The notes beneath the pieces are model-generated. The model did no database searches. It had not been told where the DNA came from and was given only the letters and a program-made list of their open reading frames with translations. From Agromyces cavernae (GTDB lineage Bacteria; Actinomycetota; Actinomycetes; Actinomycetales; Microbacteriaceae), in contig NZ_JAJNMP010000001.1 in the NCBI RefSeq assembly GCF_021044935.1, positions 310,001 to 374,000 on the forward strand: a stretch of DNA of 64,000 nucleotides, in the 5' to 3' direction. Made by a program: the position numbers and the translations under genes. Below, piece by piece: positions 27,514-34,966 of this stretch. Numbering within the stretch: position 1 is the first letter of the stretch; every line of letters begins with the position of its first letter.

Positions 27514-27678
27514 ATGTGCCGACCCGTCGCCTGCCGGAAATGCGGCAAGACCACCTGGGCCGGTTGCGGCCAGCACGTCGACGAGGTCATGCGCGGCGTG
27601 CCGCGCAACCAGCGTTGCGCCGGCCATGAGGACGAGCCGTCGACCGGCCTGTTCGCACGCCTCTTCGGGCGCGGATGA
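27514..27678 (+). CDS. Small Cys-rich protein of unknown function
   Basis: A 54-residue product with a GAAGGAG site 5 nt before the ATG, too short to be recognised by family name. It has a CRKC pair, a further CGQH in AGCGQHVDEV and a C-x2-H in RCAGHE, which could bind zinc or another metal, and an end rich in Phe/Arg. It lies 116 nt after the reductase in the same direction, with no terminator seen between, so it may be co-expressed. A role in thiol or metal stress is inferred from position only. Confidence 0.7.
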   Translation: MCRPVACRKCGKTTWAGCGQHVDEVMRGVPRNQRCAGHEDEPSTGLFARLFGRG

Positions 27679-27746
27679 CCCTGCTCGGCACTCCCGCGAC
27701 GAGAGCACGTCGACCAGCCGGCCCGATCGCCTGATTGACTGGAACC

Positions 27747-28145
27747 ATGACCGTCGAGATCCCCGAACACTTCGCCACCATCCTCAGCGCCCCCGTCTAC
27801 GGCCACCTCGCCACCGTTCGACCCGACGACGAGGTGCAGCTCAATCCGATGTGGTTCGAGTACGACCCCGACGAGCAGGTGATCCGCTTCACCCACACCA
27901 CGAAACGTGCGAAGTACCGCAACCTGCAGCAGAACCCGACCATGACCCTCTCGGCGCTGCACCCCGAGACGCCGTTCAAGTACGTCGAAGTGCGCGGTCG
28001 CCTGGTCGACACGGTGGCCGACCCCCACGGCGACTTCTACGTACGCCTCGGTCGCCGCTACGGCGACCCCGAGACCGAGGCACCGGCCGACAAGGCCGAC
28101 CGCGTCGTGCTCATCATGTCGGTCGACAAGGTGGCCGGCAACTAG
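27747..28145 (+). CDS. PPOX-class pyridoxamine-oxidase-fold protein
   Basis: A 132-residue split-barrel flavin-binding protein: PVYGHLATVRPDDEVQLNP, then MWFEYD, KRAKYRNLQQNP and a C-terminal EVRGRLVDTV. The pattern matches F420- or FMN-dependent PPOX proteins common in actinobacteria. The cofactor cannot be chosen from the motifs alone. It may reduce a cofactor or an electrophile. Single gene; ATG at 27747 begins 11 nt after a TTG that could also serve. Confidence 0.85.
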   Translation: MTVEIPEHFATILSAPVYGHLATVRPDDEVQLNPMWFEYDPDEQVIRFTHTTKRAKYRNLQQNPTMTLSALHPETPFKYVEVRGRLVDTVADPHGDFYVRLGRRYGDPETEAPADKADRVVLIMSVDKVAGN

Positions 28146-28332
28146 CCGAGGCTCGCCTTCGTTCCCTCGCAGCGGCCGGAGTCACCCGGTGGTCGCAACT
28201 CCGGGAAGGAACCGAACGACGGGCAAAACAAGGTCCTAGCGAACCGCGCGACCCGGGTGGACAATGGAGACTGGTCGGGCGCATTCATGCGTCACGGCCC
28301 GTGGCCTCGCCCCCGATCGCGGAGCCGAACAC

Positions 28333-28650
28333 ATGACAGCGACACCTCCCGAGCACACCTCGCCCGTGCCGAACTCCGAGTCGTCGGCGCTTCCGGAGCC
28401 GCCGACGCCGCCGAGGCCGAACATCCACATCACCGCGCTCATCGTGTGGCTCACGATCTTCCCGCTCGTCGCGATCGTCAGCGTGGTGCTCGGCCCGCTG
28501 ATCGTGGAGTGGCATCCCGTGCTGAGGGCGTTCGTCCTGACGCTCATCGTCGTTCCGATCGCCGCGTACTGGCTCATGCCGCTGATGTTCCGGTGGTACG
28601 CCGCGATCGAACGGCGCCGAGTGGCTCGGCAGGGCAGGCACAAGTCGTAG
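28333..28650 (+). CDS. Small two-helix membrane protein
   Basis: A 105-residue protein with a Pro-rich cytoplasmic start, two transmembrane segments (about 32-55 and 64-86) and a basic C-terminal tail. The start at 28333 follows GGAG. I do not recognise a function. The arrangement resembles the membrane tail found on some antibiotic-biosynthesis-monooxygenase-like proteins. Confidence 0.6.
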   Translation: MTATPPEHTSPVPNSESSALPEPPTPPRPNIHITALIVWLTIFPLVAIVSVVLGPLIVEWHPVLRAFVLTLIVVPIAAYWLMPLMFRWYAAIERRRVARQGRHKS

Positions 28651-28688
28651 CGGGAATGTCGAGGAGCAACATCCACCGCTGAACCCAT

Positions 28689-28708
28689 CCGGTCGAACGT
28701 CGGACCGG
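28689..28708. terminator. Possible shared terminator
   Basis: CCGGTC and GACCGG form a 6-bp stem with an 8-nt loop in the 65-base gap between two convergent genes. It is short, so support is modest. Confidence 0.4.
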
Positions 28709-28715
28709 GCGACGG

Positions 28716-29411
28716 TCAGCGCGGCTGGGCGTCTGGCGACCTCGAGGTCGAGGGGTCCCAGTCGGGTTCGCCCGTCGGGCCATCGTCGGAGTCGGGCTGA
28801 GCGACGGGTTCGGGTGCGGCCTGGGGCAGGCCGCCGAGGCGGTCGACCTGCTCGGTGAGTGCATCGAGGACCGAGCGCAACTGGATCTGTGCGACCTGGG
28901 CGTAGGTGCGCACGTACTCGATCTCGGGGACGGAGTGACCGTGCTCCGCAACGGTCGTCGCGGTCGCCTGGTTGGCGCTGATCTCGGCGCGCTCGAGGAT
29001 CTCCCGGTACTGGTTGCGGGCGGTGACCACCAGGTCGCGGGCGTACTGCTCGGCGTCAGCGACCGCCTTGTCGGCGATCAGTTGGGCCTGGGTGAGCAGC
29101 CCGACCGCTCCGGCCGTGATCTCCTCTTCGGACCCTGGGTCGGACGCGCGGAGCTCGGCGTTCTCGGCCCGCAGTGCAGCGAGCTCCTGTTCGGCGATGG
29201 TCGCGGCTGCCTGGACCTCGGTGATCGCCTCCGCGAGGCCGCCCATGAACTTGTCGACTTCGAGTCGGTCGTATGCGCCGCCCCGGATCTTCATGGTGAA
29301 GTCCACAGGGTGGGCGTCCGGCAGGTGGCTCACGGCGACGGCCAGGGCTTCCTCGGGCGAGGTGTCGGGCGAGGCGGCAAGGCTGTCGGGGTCGGTCCCG
29401 TTCTGCGTCAT
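28716..29411 (-). CDS. DivIVA-like coiled-coil protein
   Basis: A 231-residue protein. The central segment FTMKIRGGAYDRLEVDKFM matches the N-terminal motif of DivIVA proteins, which binds curved membrane, and is followed by a long Ala/Glu-rich coiled coil (about residues 55-200) and a disordered acidic tail. A 37-residue acidic extension precedes the motif, unlike standard DivIVA. It may mark poles or septa, or organise a partner. ATG with AAAGGGGA site; the flavohemoglobin gene ends 18 nt upstream. Confidence 0.75.
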   Translation of the reverse strand: MTQNGTDPDSLAASPDTSPEEALAVAVSHLPDAHPVDFTMKIRGGAYDRLEVDKFMGGLAEAITEVQAAATIAEQELAALRAENAELRASDPGSEEEITAGAVGLLTQAQLIADKAVADAEQYARDLVVTARNQYREILERAEISANQATATTVAEHGHSVPEIEYVRTYAQVAQIQLRSVLDALTEQVDRLGGLPQAAPEPVAQPDSDDGPTGEPDWDPSTSRSPDAQPR

Positions 29412-29429
29412 CCGTGGTCCCCTTTCGCT

Positions 29430-30614
29430 TTACGGCAGCCGAGACGGCTGCAGGTCATGGGCGTGGTCGTGCAGGTCATGACGGTCCTCGTCGGTGGTCG
29501 CGAACTGCTCGAAGCGGACGTCGTCGTGCGCGATCCCTCGGGCGCGGAGACGGGAAACGGTGTGCCGCACCATCCGCGGAGATCCGCACACGAGCGCGAG
29601 ACGCCCATGCAGCGACCCGCCCTCGGCCGCGGCGTCCCCGACCAGGCCCTTCCGGCCGGGGTAGCTGGGGTCGTCGGAGACCACCGGTGTGTAGGTGAAC
29701 CAGGGCCGGCCGGAGAGGTTGCGGAGCAGCCGATTCTCGTAGAGGTTCCACGGCAACCGAGCCCCGTGGAACAGATGGATCTGCGGAGCCTGCCCGCTCG
29801 ACTGCCAGTCCCGGTCGAACCGCTCGAGGTGGGCCCGGAGCGGAGCGAGGCCGGTGCCGCCGGCGACCATGATCAGGTCGCGCCGGCGTTCGCTCTCGTC
29901 CAAGGTCAGCTCCTGACCCACCGGCGCGCCGAGGCGCACGGTATCACCGACCTCGAGGGAGCGAACCATGGAGCTGCTGACCTGGCCACCGGCGACGATC
30001 TGGACGTGGAACTCGAGGGTTCCGTCGGCACGTGGTGCGTTGGCCGGGCTGAGATAGCGCCACAGCCGCGGCCGGGACGGCACTTCCACCGCCACCGACT
30101 GGCCCGGCACGAAGGGGAAGTGCGACTCGGGTCGGATTTGGATGACGGAGAGGTCCATGCCCCGCCGCTCCACCGCGATCACGTGGCCCGCCCACGAGGC
30201 CGGGCTCGTCACTTCAGCCTCTTCGGCTGCCTTCACCATGACCGTGGCGATGACCCCATAGGCCTCAGCCCAGTCCGCTGCGACGTCTTCGGTCCACCGC
30301 TCACCCAGAAAGTGCTTCAGCGTGGCGAGCAGGGAGGCGCCGACGGCGTTGTAGTGCTCCGCGATGACCTCGAAGCGCCGGTGGTCGCGGCCGAGCTGCT
30401 CGATGAACGCGGTGACCTCATCGAGCTGGTCGACCCTGGACACGATTCGGCCGAGGGCACCCACGAGCCGGTCGCGCTGTGTCGCCATCGAGACGGGGAA
30501 CATGCTCCGCAGCTCGGGATGAGCCAGGAACAGGTGCGAGTAGAAGAACTGAGGCACCTCGTCGCCGAGGCTCCCGGCCAGCGCCCACGTCTCCTTCAGC
30601 GCGGCGGTGTCCAC
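29430..30614 (-). CDS. hmp: Flavohemoglobin-like protein (globin plus FAD/NAD reductase)
   Basis: A 394-residue two-part protein. The globin (1-140) has a proximal-His region RDHRRFEVIAEHYNAVGASL. The reductase part shows FVPGQSVAVEVP and a NAD(P)H motif VAGGTGLAPLRAHLERF with a CGSP-type end. The FAD motif, RxYS in most members, reads RYLS here, so FAD binding may differ. The usual role is NO dioxygenation in the cytoplasm. GTG start. The truncated hemoglobin gene ends 4 nt upstream, so both form one operon. Confidence 0.9.
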   Translation of the reverse strand: MDTAALKETWALAGSLGDEVPQFFYSHLFLAHPELRSMFPVSMATQRDRLVGALGRIVSRVDQLDEVTAFIEQLGRDHRRFEVIAEHYNAVGASLLATLKHFLGERWTEDVAADWAEAYGVIATVMVKAAEEAEVTSPASWAGHVIAVERRGMDLSVIQIRPESHFPFVPGQSVAVEVPSRPRLWRYLSPANAPRADGTLEFHVQIVAGGQVSSSMVRSLEVGDTVRLGAPVGQELTLDESERRRDLIMVAGGTGLAPLRAHLERFDRDWQSSGQAPQIHLFHGARLPWNLYENRLLRNLSGRPWFTYTPVVSDDPSYPGRKGLVGDAAAEGGSLHGRLALVCGSPRMVRHTVSRLRARGIAHDDVRFEQFATTDEDRHDLHDHAHDLQPSRLP

Positions 30615-30618
30615 TGCG

Positions 30619-31023
30619 TCACGCCGCCGGGTGGGCCTCGACGATGTCGGGCTCCGTGCCGGCGATCACGGTCACCACGCGGTCGATGATGGCGGGCTCG
30701 ACCCCGGCCTCGGTCAGCGCGGTCACCAGGTGGTCGGCCACTGCGCCGAAGTCCTCCCGTGAGATGGCCATGCCTTCGTGGGCGGCGCGCAGGTCGCGCC
30801 CCGCGTAGGCGACGGGCCCGCCCATGACCTGCGAGATCAGCGCCACCTGGTGACGCTTGAGCCGAACCATCTCGACCCCGTCGAAATACCCGCGGAGGCG
30901 GTCGTCGTCGAGCACGAGCTGGTAGAACAGGTCGACGACTGCGGCGATCGCCGGTCCGCCTCCGACGGCCTCGTAGTCACTGCGGGCTTGGGAGTCGGGC
31001 TGCTCGTCACGGCTGGGGTTCAT
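30619..31023 (-). CDS. glbN: Group I truncated hemoglobin
   Basis: A 134-residue protein with a short disordered N-terminus and a 2-over-2 globin fold: YEAVGGGPAIAAVVDLFYQL with the B10 Tyr, then RHQVALISQVMGGP and RDLRAAHEGMAI with the proximal His. Group I members in mycobacteria detoxify NO. The ATG at 31023 is chosen over an upstream start because the extra residues have no family match. It precedes the flavohemoglobin gene in an apparent NO-defence operon. Confidence 0.88.
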   Translation of the reverse strand: MNPSRDEQPDSQARSDYEAVGGGPAIAAVVDLFYQLVLDDDRLRGYFDGVEMVRLKRHQVALISQVMGGPVAYAGRDLRAAHEGMAISREDFGAVADHLVTALTEAGVEPAIIDRVVTVIAGTEPDIVEAHPAA

Positions 31024-31256
31024 CGGGTCGATCCAATCACTGGCAGGGCAGGGCACGGACTTACCCTTCTTAGCAGACACGGACCGCACAGGAGTAATGA
31101 ATCCGACCCGACCTGCTCCGTGGTCTTCTGCCGGCGCGACGAACTGACACCGCACGGTCGACCCACGGTCTTGCGGGGTTCACGCTGACTCGCTACGCTG
31201 CGCGTTTCGCGTGATTCGGTGGCATCGGGTGGGCGCAGTCAGACGGCTCCGGGTGA

Positions 31257-31883
31257 TCACCCGGCGGCTGGCTGCGACGCGGAGTCCTGCACGAGTTTCA
31301 TCGACACGAGCTCGGTGAATCCGGCGCGTCGGGCGAAGCGGACCGTGCGACGCTTGTACACCGTGAAGCCGAGCTTGGCATAGAGGCCGAGGGCGGGTTC
31401 GTTGGTGTCCTTGATGTCCTCGAGCACGTACTCGCGGTACTCCGGCAGCGCCAGCAGACGACGCAGCAAGGCGGTGGCGACGCCGCGACCCTGATAGGCC
31501 GGCTCCGTGGCGACGAACCCGATCTCGGCCAGCCCTGCCCGGGCGCCCTCGGAGGGGCGCATGAACCAGCGCCGGATCACCACATAGGCGAGCAGCCCGC
31601 GCACCAGCCCGAGATGACGCCGGATCTCGCGCCATCGCGGCGCGAACAGCGTCTGGTCGCCCTCGGTGAGCGAAGCGAGACCGGCCGGTTCCCCGTCGAC
31701 GAGCGCGACGTAGAACCGCTCGAGCAGCAGCATGTGCTCGAACGCGTCGGCCAACCTGTCGGTGTCGCGCGAGAACGCGACGAAGTCCTCCGCGAAGCTG
31801 CGCACGTAGACCTCGGTGATGCGGCGCCGGTAGTGCTCCCCGAGCTCGTCGCCCCGCTCGACCACGACCATCGTCTCGACCAT
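31257..31883 (-). CDS. GNAT family N-acetyltransferase
   Basis: A 208-residue acetyltransferase. The acetyl-CoA loop is in EPAYQGRGVATALLRRLLAL (Q/R-x-x-G-x-G/A), and IKDTNEPALGLYAKLGF is the usual motif B. The substrate is not clear. It forms a single-gene unit; the small gap downstream (to 31023) holds no gene. Confidence 0.85.
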   Translation of the reverse strand: MVETMVVVERGDELGEHYRRRITEVYVRSFAEDFVAFSRDTDRLADAFEHMLLLERFYVALVDGEPAGLASLTEGDQTLFAPRWREIRRHLGLVRGLLAYVVIRRWFMRPSEGARAGLAEIGFVATEPAYQGRGVATALLRRLLALPEYREYVLEDIKDTNEPALGLYAKLGFTVYKRRTVRFARRAGFTELVSMKLVQDSASQPAAG

Positions 31884-31948
31884 TCCCGACCGCTCCGCTC
31901 GTCATGCACCCGTACGGGTCGACCATACCGACCGGCGCGCGCCGGCGC

Positions 31949-32371
31949 TCAGCGCTCCTGCGTCCGCGTCTCGGCGAGCGAGCGCTCCAGCAGCCTGCGT
32001 AGCACGCTGCGATCGACATCGGTCAGCCGCGTGAGGTAAAGGCAGACCTTGCTCGCACGGTGCTTGCCGAGCTCGGCCATGAGATCGGGCCAGCGCTCCG
32101 AGAAGTGCTCGGGGAGGTAGATCGTGTGCTGGGTCGGCCCCGGCGCGAAGGCGAGCCGGGGTTCTCGGCCACCATGCCCGCTCTCATAGCGGTACTCGAC
32201 CTCGCCGAACCCGATGATGCGGCCCGCCCACACGGCCGGCTGCTCACCGCTGATCTCGCCGAACATCGCGAGCAGCTCATCGGCCTCGGCACGCCGACGG
32301 CCTGTGGCGCGGTCGAGCACCACCTCGACCGGAAGGTCGGACGGTGACATCGCGGGCTGCTTCGTTGCCAT
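31949..32371 (-). CDS. DUF1801 family protein (YdhG-like)
   Basis: A 140-residue cytoplasmic protein with the DUF1801 layout: ADELLAMFGEISGEQPAVW, then IGFGEVEYRYESGHGG, and KHRASKVCLYLTRLTDVD near the end. No activity is known for the family. ATG at 32371 with a GAGGTGA site. Confidence 0.85.
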   Translation of the reverse strand: MATKQPAMSPSDLPVEVVLDRATGRRRAEADELLAMFGEISGEQPAVWAGRIIGFGEVEYRYESGHGGREPRLAFAPGPTQHTIYLPEHFSERWPDLMAELGKHRASKVCLYLTRLTDVDRSVLRRLLERSLAETRTQER

Positions 32372-32497
32372 GGATTCACCTCGCGATCGTGCTGGGGAAC
32401 CCAGCGTACTGCGGGGCAGCGGTGCGAGGCGAGGCGGATGCCGCTGCCAGTCCGATCTCGGACCGGCGGCCTCGAGACGACGCACTGCGGGCTGGAT

Positions 32498-33424
32498 TCA
32501 GTCGGTTCGCCGGATCCAGCCGAGCGCCAGTTCGGCGACCGTGTCGGGTGCGTCGTCTGGGAGAAGTTTGCCCGCGTTCTCGACGAAGACGATTTCCATT
32601 CGATCGGCGTACCGGTCGGGGTTCTCGCAGAGGCGACGCACGAGCGGCTCGTTGAACCTCGTGTCGTGCCGGCCGAAGGCGACGAGTGTCGGGATGGTCA
32701 AGTGCATCCGCTTGTACTCGCCCCGGGCGAGTCGCATCGCCTCGGGAATGACCATGCCGCGATAGAGCGGGCGAATCGCTTCGTCGATCTCGGGACGTTG
32801 CATGGGCGCGAGGTGGGCGTCGATGGTCGCTTCGGGCGTGACCTTCGCGCAGTACGGATCGGACCATACGCCTCGGAGCGGGTCGCCTGGACGATGCCAG
32901 ATGAGCTTCGGCATGTGCCGGAACGCGGGGAGGAGTCTGGGGCTGAACGACATGAATCCTGGCGGAATCGAGAGCTGCACCGCTCGCCCGACGCGTTCGG
33001 GGTGCGTGTACGAGAGTTGCAGCGCCGTGATCGCCCCCATGTCGTGGCTGACGACGTGTGCTCGTTCGACGTGGAGCGCGTCGAGGATGGCGAGCAGGTC
33101 GTGCAGTCGGGTTTCGCGCTCGATGCCGGGTTCGTCGGCTGCGGTCCAGCCGGCACCGCGCAGGTCGGGGCAGATCACGCGGTAGCCGTGCTCGGCGATG
33201 CGGGGTGCGACCTGATGCCACTGCCACCAGTGCTGGGGAAAGCCGTGCAGCAGCACGACGGGTTCACCGTCGCCGATCGTCGCCACGTGCGTGCGCAGCC
33301 CGGGCGTCTCGACGACCTGATGAGCGAAGCCGGGTGCCTCGGGCAGTGGCGGCGTCCACGTGGCCGCGCTCGCGACGTGTGGCCTCGCGTCGTCGGGGCG
33401 GGACCGGAGTTCTGGCGTGTCCAT
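32498..33424 (-). CDS. Alpha/beta hydrolase (epoxide-hydrolase type) lacking the catalytic His
   Basis: A 308-residue protein with HGFPQHWWQW at the oxyanion loop and nucleophile elbow SHDMG (Asp128), typical of epoxide hydrolases and haloalkane dehalogenases. The general base, normally His after Gly near the end (GH followed by Pro/Glu-rich sequence), reads GKLLPDDAP: Lys286 in place of His. Such a change usually stops turnover of the covalent intermediate. It is divergent from the TetR gene at 33487 across a palindrome, so it is probably repressed by that regulator. Confidence 0.85.
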   Translation of the reverse strand: MDTPELRSRPDDARPHVASAATWTPPLPEAPGFAHQVVETPGLRTHVATIGDGEPVVLLHGFPQHWWQWHQVAPRIAEHGYRVICPDLRGAGWTAADEPGIERETRLHDLLAILDALHVERAHVVSHDMGAITALQLSYTHPERVGRAVQLSIPPGFMSFSPRLLPAFRHMPKLIWHRPGDPLRGVWSDPYCAKVTPEATIDAHLAPMQRPEIDEAIRPLYRGMVIPEAMRLARGEYKRMHLTIPTLVAFGRHDTRFNEPLVRRLCENPDRYADRMEIVFVENAGKLLPDDAPDTVAELALGWIRRTD

Positions 33425-33448
33425 GATGACCCCCTCGTCATGTCGCTC

Positions 33449-33464
33449 TACTATGTTTATAGTA
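33449..33464. promoter_or_regulatory. Palindromic operator between hydrolase and TetR genes
   Basis: TACTAT and ATAGTA separated by 4 bases, a perfect inverted repeat in the 62-base gap between the divergent starts. TATAGT (33458-33463) within it is a good -10 for the TetR gene. It is a likely TetR binding site controlling both. Confidence 0.7.
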
Positions 33465-33486
33465 CTCCTCGTGAAAGGGTGTGTCC

Positions 33487-34035
33487 ATGGCGGCGACCAG
33501 GGAACGTGCGCTCGAGGCGGCCGTCGAGTTGCTCGGCACCGAGGGCATCCGGGCGCTCAGCCACGCGCGCGTCGACGCGCGAGCCGGGCTTCCCGCCGGC
33601 TCTACCTCGAATTGGTTCCGTACCCGCCGGTCGCTCCTCGCCGGCATCGTCGAATGGATCGCGGTGAGCGAACGGGCCGAGCTCGACCCGGCGCTCATGC
33701 CGATGCCCACCGATGCCGAAGCGCTCATCGTGGGACTCACCGCGCTGCTCGAGATGCAGACCGGCTTGCACGCCGCGCGTACCCGGGCTCGCTACGCCCT
33801 CTTCCTCGAACTCGCCGACGATCCCGAGCTCGGCGAGCTGCACCGACGACAGCGGCGCGAGTTCGAGCGCCTCGCTGAGCAGCTCGTCACCGCCGCCGGC
33901 GTTCCCGAGCCCGTGCCGTCGGCGCGGGCGCTCATGGCGCTCAGCGACGGACTCGTGTTCCACCGCCTCACGATCGACCCGATGCTCGATCTCCGCCCGC
34001 CCATCGAGCGCGCCGTCCGGGCGCTGGTGCAGTAG
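33487..34035 (+). CDS. TetR family transcriptional regulator
   Basis: A 182-residue regulator with an N-terminal HTH (ERALEAAVELLGTEGIRALS, then ARAGLPAGSTSNWFRTRRSLL) and a ligand domain. ATG at 33487 follows GAAAGGG. It stands head-to-head with the hydrolase gene at 33424 across the operator, so it probably represses it and itself. Confidence 0.9.
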   Translation: MAATRERALEAAVELLGTEGIRALSHARVDARAGLPAGSTSNWFRTRRSLLAGIVEWIAVSERAELDPALMPMPTDAEALIVGLTALLEMQTGLHAARTRARYALFLELADDPELGELHRRQRREFERLAEQLVTAAGVPEPVPSARALMALSDGLVFHRLTIDPMLDLRPPIERAVRALVQ

Positions 34036-34128
34036 CCAGGGTGAGCAGCCCGGAGCGAGTTACGACGCGGGTGCAGGGGAATCGTGGACTCACGCGCCTC
34101 AGTCGAGCGCATGACTCCTGAAACACGG

Positions 34129-34356
34129 TCAGGAACGCAGGTTCAGCTCGTCGGGGTCGACATCGACATCGCCGGCGTCGTCCGGTCCACCCGTGCCCGG
34201 CACGGCGCGCACGCCGGACTCGTCGACATCCGCAGCGACGCGGTCGGGCATCGGGTCGGCCTGCTTCGCAGCCGTCTCGGTTTCGCTGCCCGGACTCGTG
34301 CGATCGTCGTCGGGATTCGTGTTGGCGCCTGGGATGTCGTTGCTTGTGTCGCTCAT
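34129..34356 (-). CDS. Small acidic disordered protein
   Basis: A 75-residue product very rich in Asp, Pro, Gly and Thr, with no hydrophobic core, ending DVDPDELNLRS. It looks intrinsically disordered. I do not recognise a family. It is supported as a gene by a leaderless-type -10 placed 6 nt before the ATG. Confidence 0.55.
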   Translation of the reverse strand: MSDTSNDIPGANTNPDDDRTSPGSETETAAKQADPMPDRVAADVDESGVRAVPGTGGPDDAGDVDVDPDELNLRS

Positions 34357-34368
34357 ACAGTCACGCTA
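34357..34368 (-). promoter_or_regulatory. Leaderless promoter of the small acidic protein
   Basis: TAGCGT (34368-34363, minus strand) with 6 nt to the ATG at 34356. Confidence 0.45.
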
Positions 34369-34611
34369 CGTCGCCTGCCGCGCGCCGCACAGGGGTTGAC
34401 GAGAGCTCAGACGGCGCGTCGAACGGGGCATGGTCCGGGACGGAAGGGAACGATCGCGTACTGGCCCGATTCGACACCGGAGAACGAAGCGGCATCGACC
34501 GCGCAACTGAGTCGAACGCATGGTCGATCGCCTTCCACGCTTCCTCGGCTCGGCGTATCGTCGGGAGTACTGGATACCGGAGCATTCCGGGTGGACAGGA
34601 GGAGCGACACG

Positions 34612-34887
34612 ATGGACCAGTCGCCCGATCGGGCTGATGAACCGACGCGTGAGTCGAGCGGTTCCGAACAGGAACCTGAACCTGAACCGGATCCTGAACC
34701 CGTGTCCGAGACCTGGCACGGACTCGATATCGAGTCTCGAGTCCGCGACATCCCACCGTCAGGACGATACGACGACACCGCGATCATCGATCTCGACGAC
34801 CTACAGCGGTCGCTCGACCCCCTCGATTCACGTAAGCCGGCGCGGGAGACGCAGGATCCCCTCGATCCTCGAGGGCACCCGACTTGA
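34612..34887 (+). CDS. Small acidic hypothetical protein with EP repeats
   Basis: A 91-residue polar protein whose N-terminal half contains EPEPEPDPEP, encoded by short tandem DNA units; the second half has IIDLDDLQRSLDPLDSRKP. A strong AGGAGGA site precedes the ATG at 34612. No family match; disordered in its first half. The stretch 34369-34611 upstream has lower GC and no gene. Confidence 0.55.
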   Translation: MDQSPDRADEPTRESSGSEQEPEPEPDPEPVSETWHGLDIESRVRDIPPSGRYDDTAIIDLDDLQRSLDPLDSRKPARETQDPLDPRGHPT

Positions 34888-34966
34888 CGGCGGTCCGGAG
34901 CTTGCGCTTCGCGCTGAAGTGCGGGCGAGTCATGACCCGCCCGCACCCCAACGCTTCGACTGAGAC

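Noticed and set aside
34400..34610. Several overlapping short frames on both strands in a lower-GC patch
   Set aside because: None has a ribosome-binding site or coding-like third positions, and no family resemblance was found.
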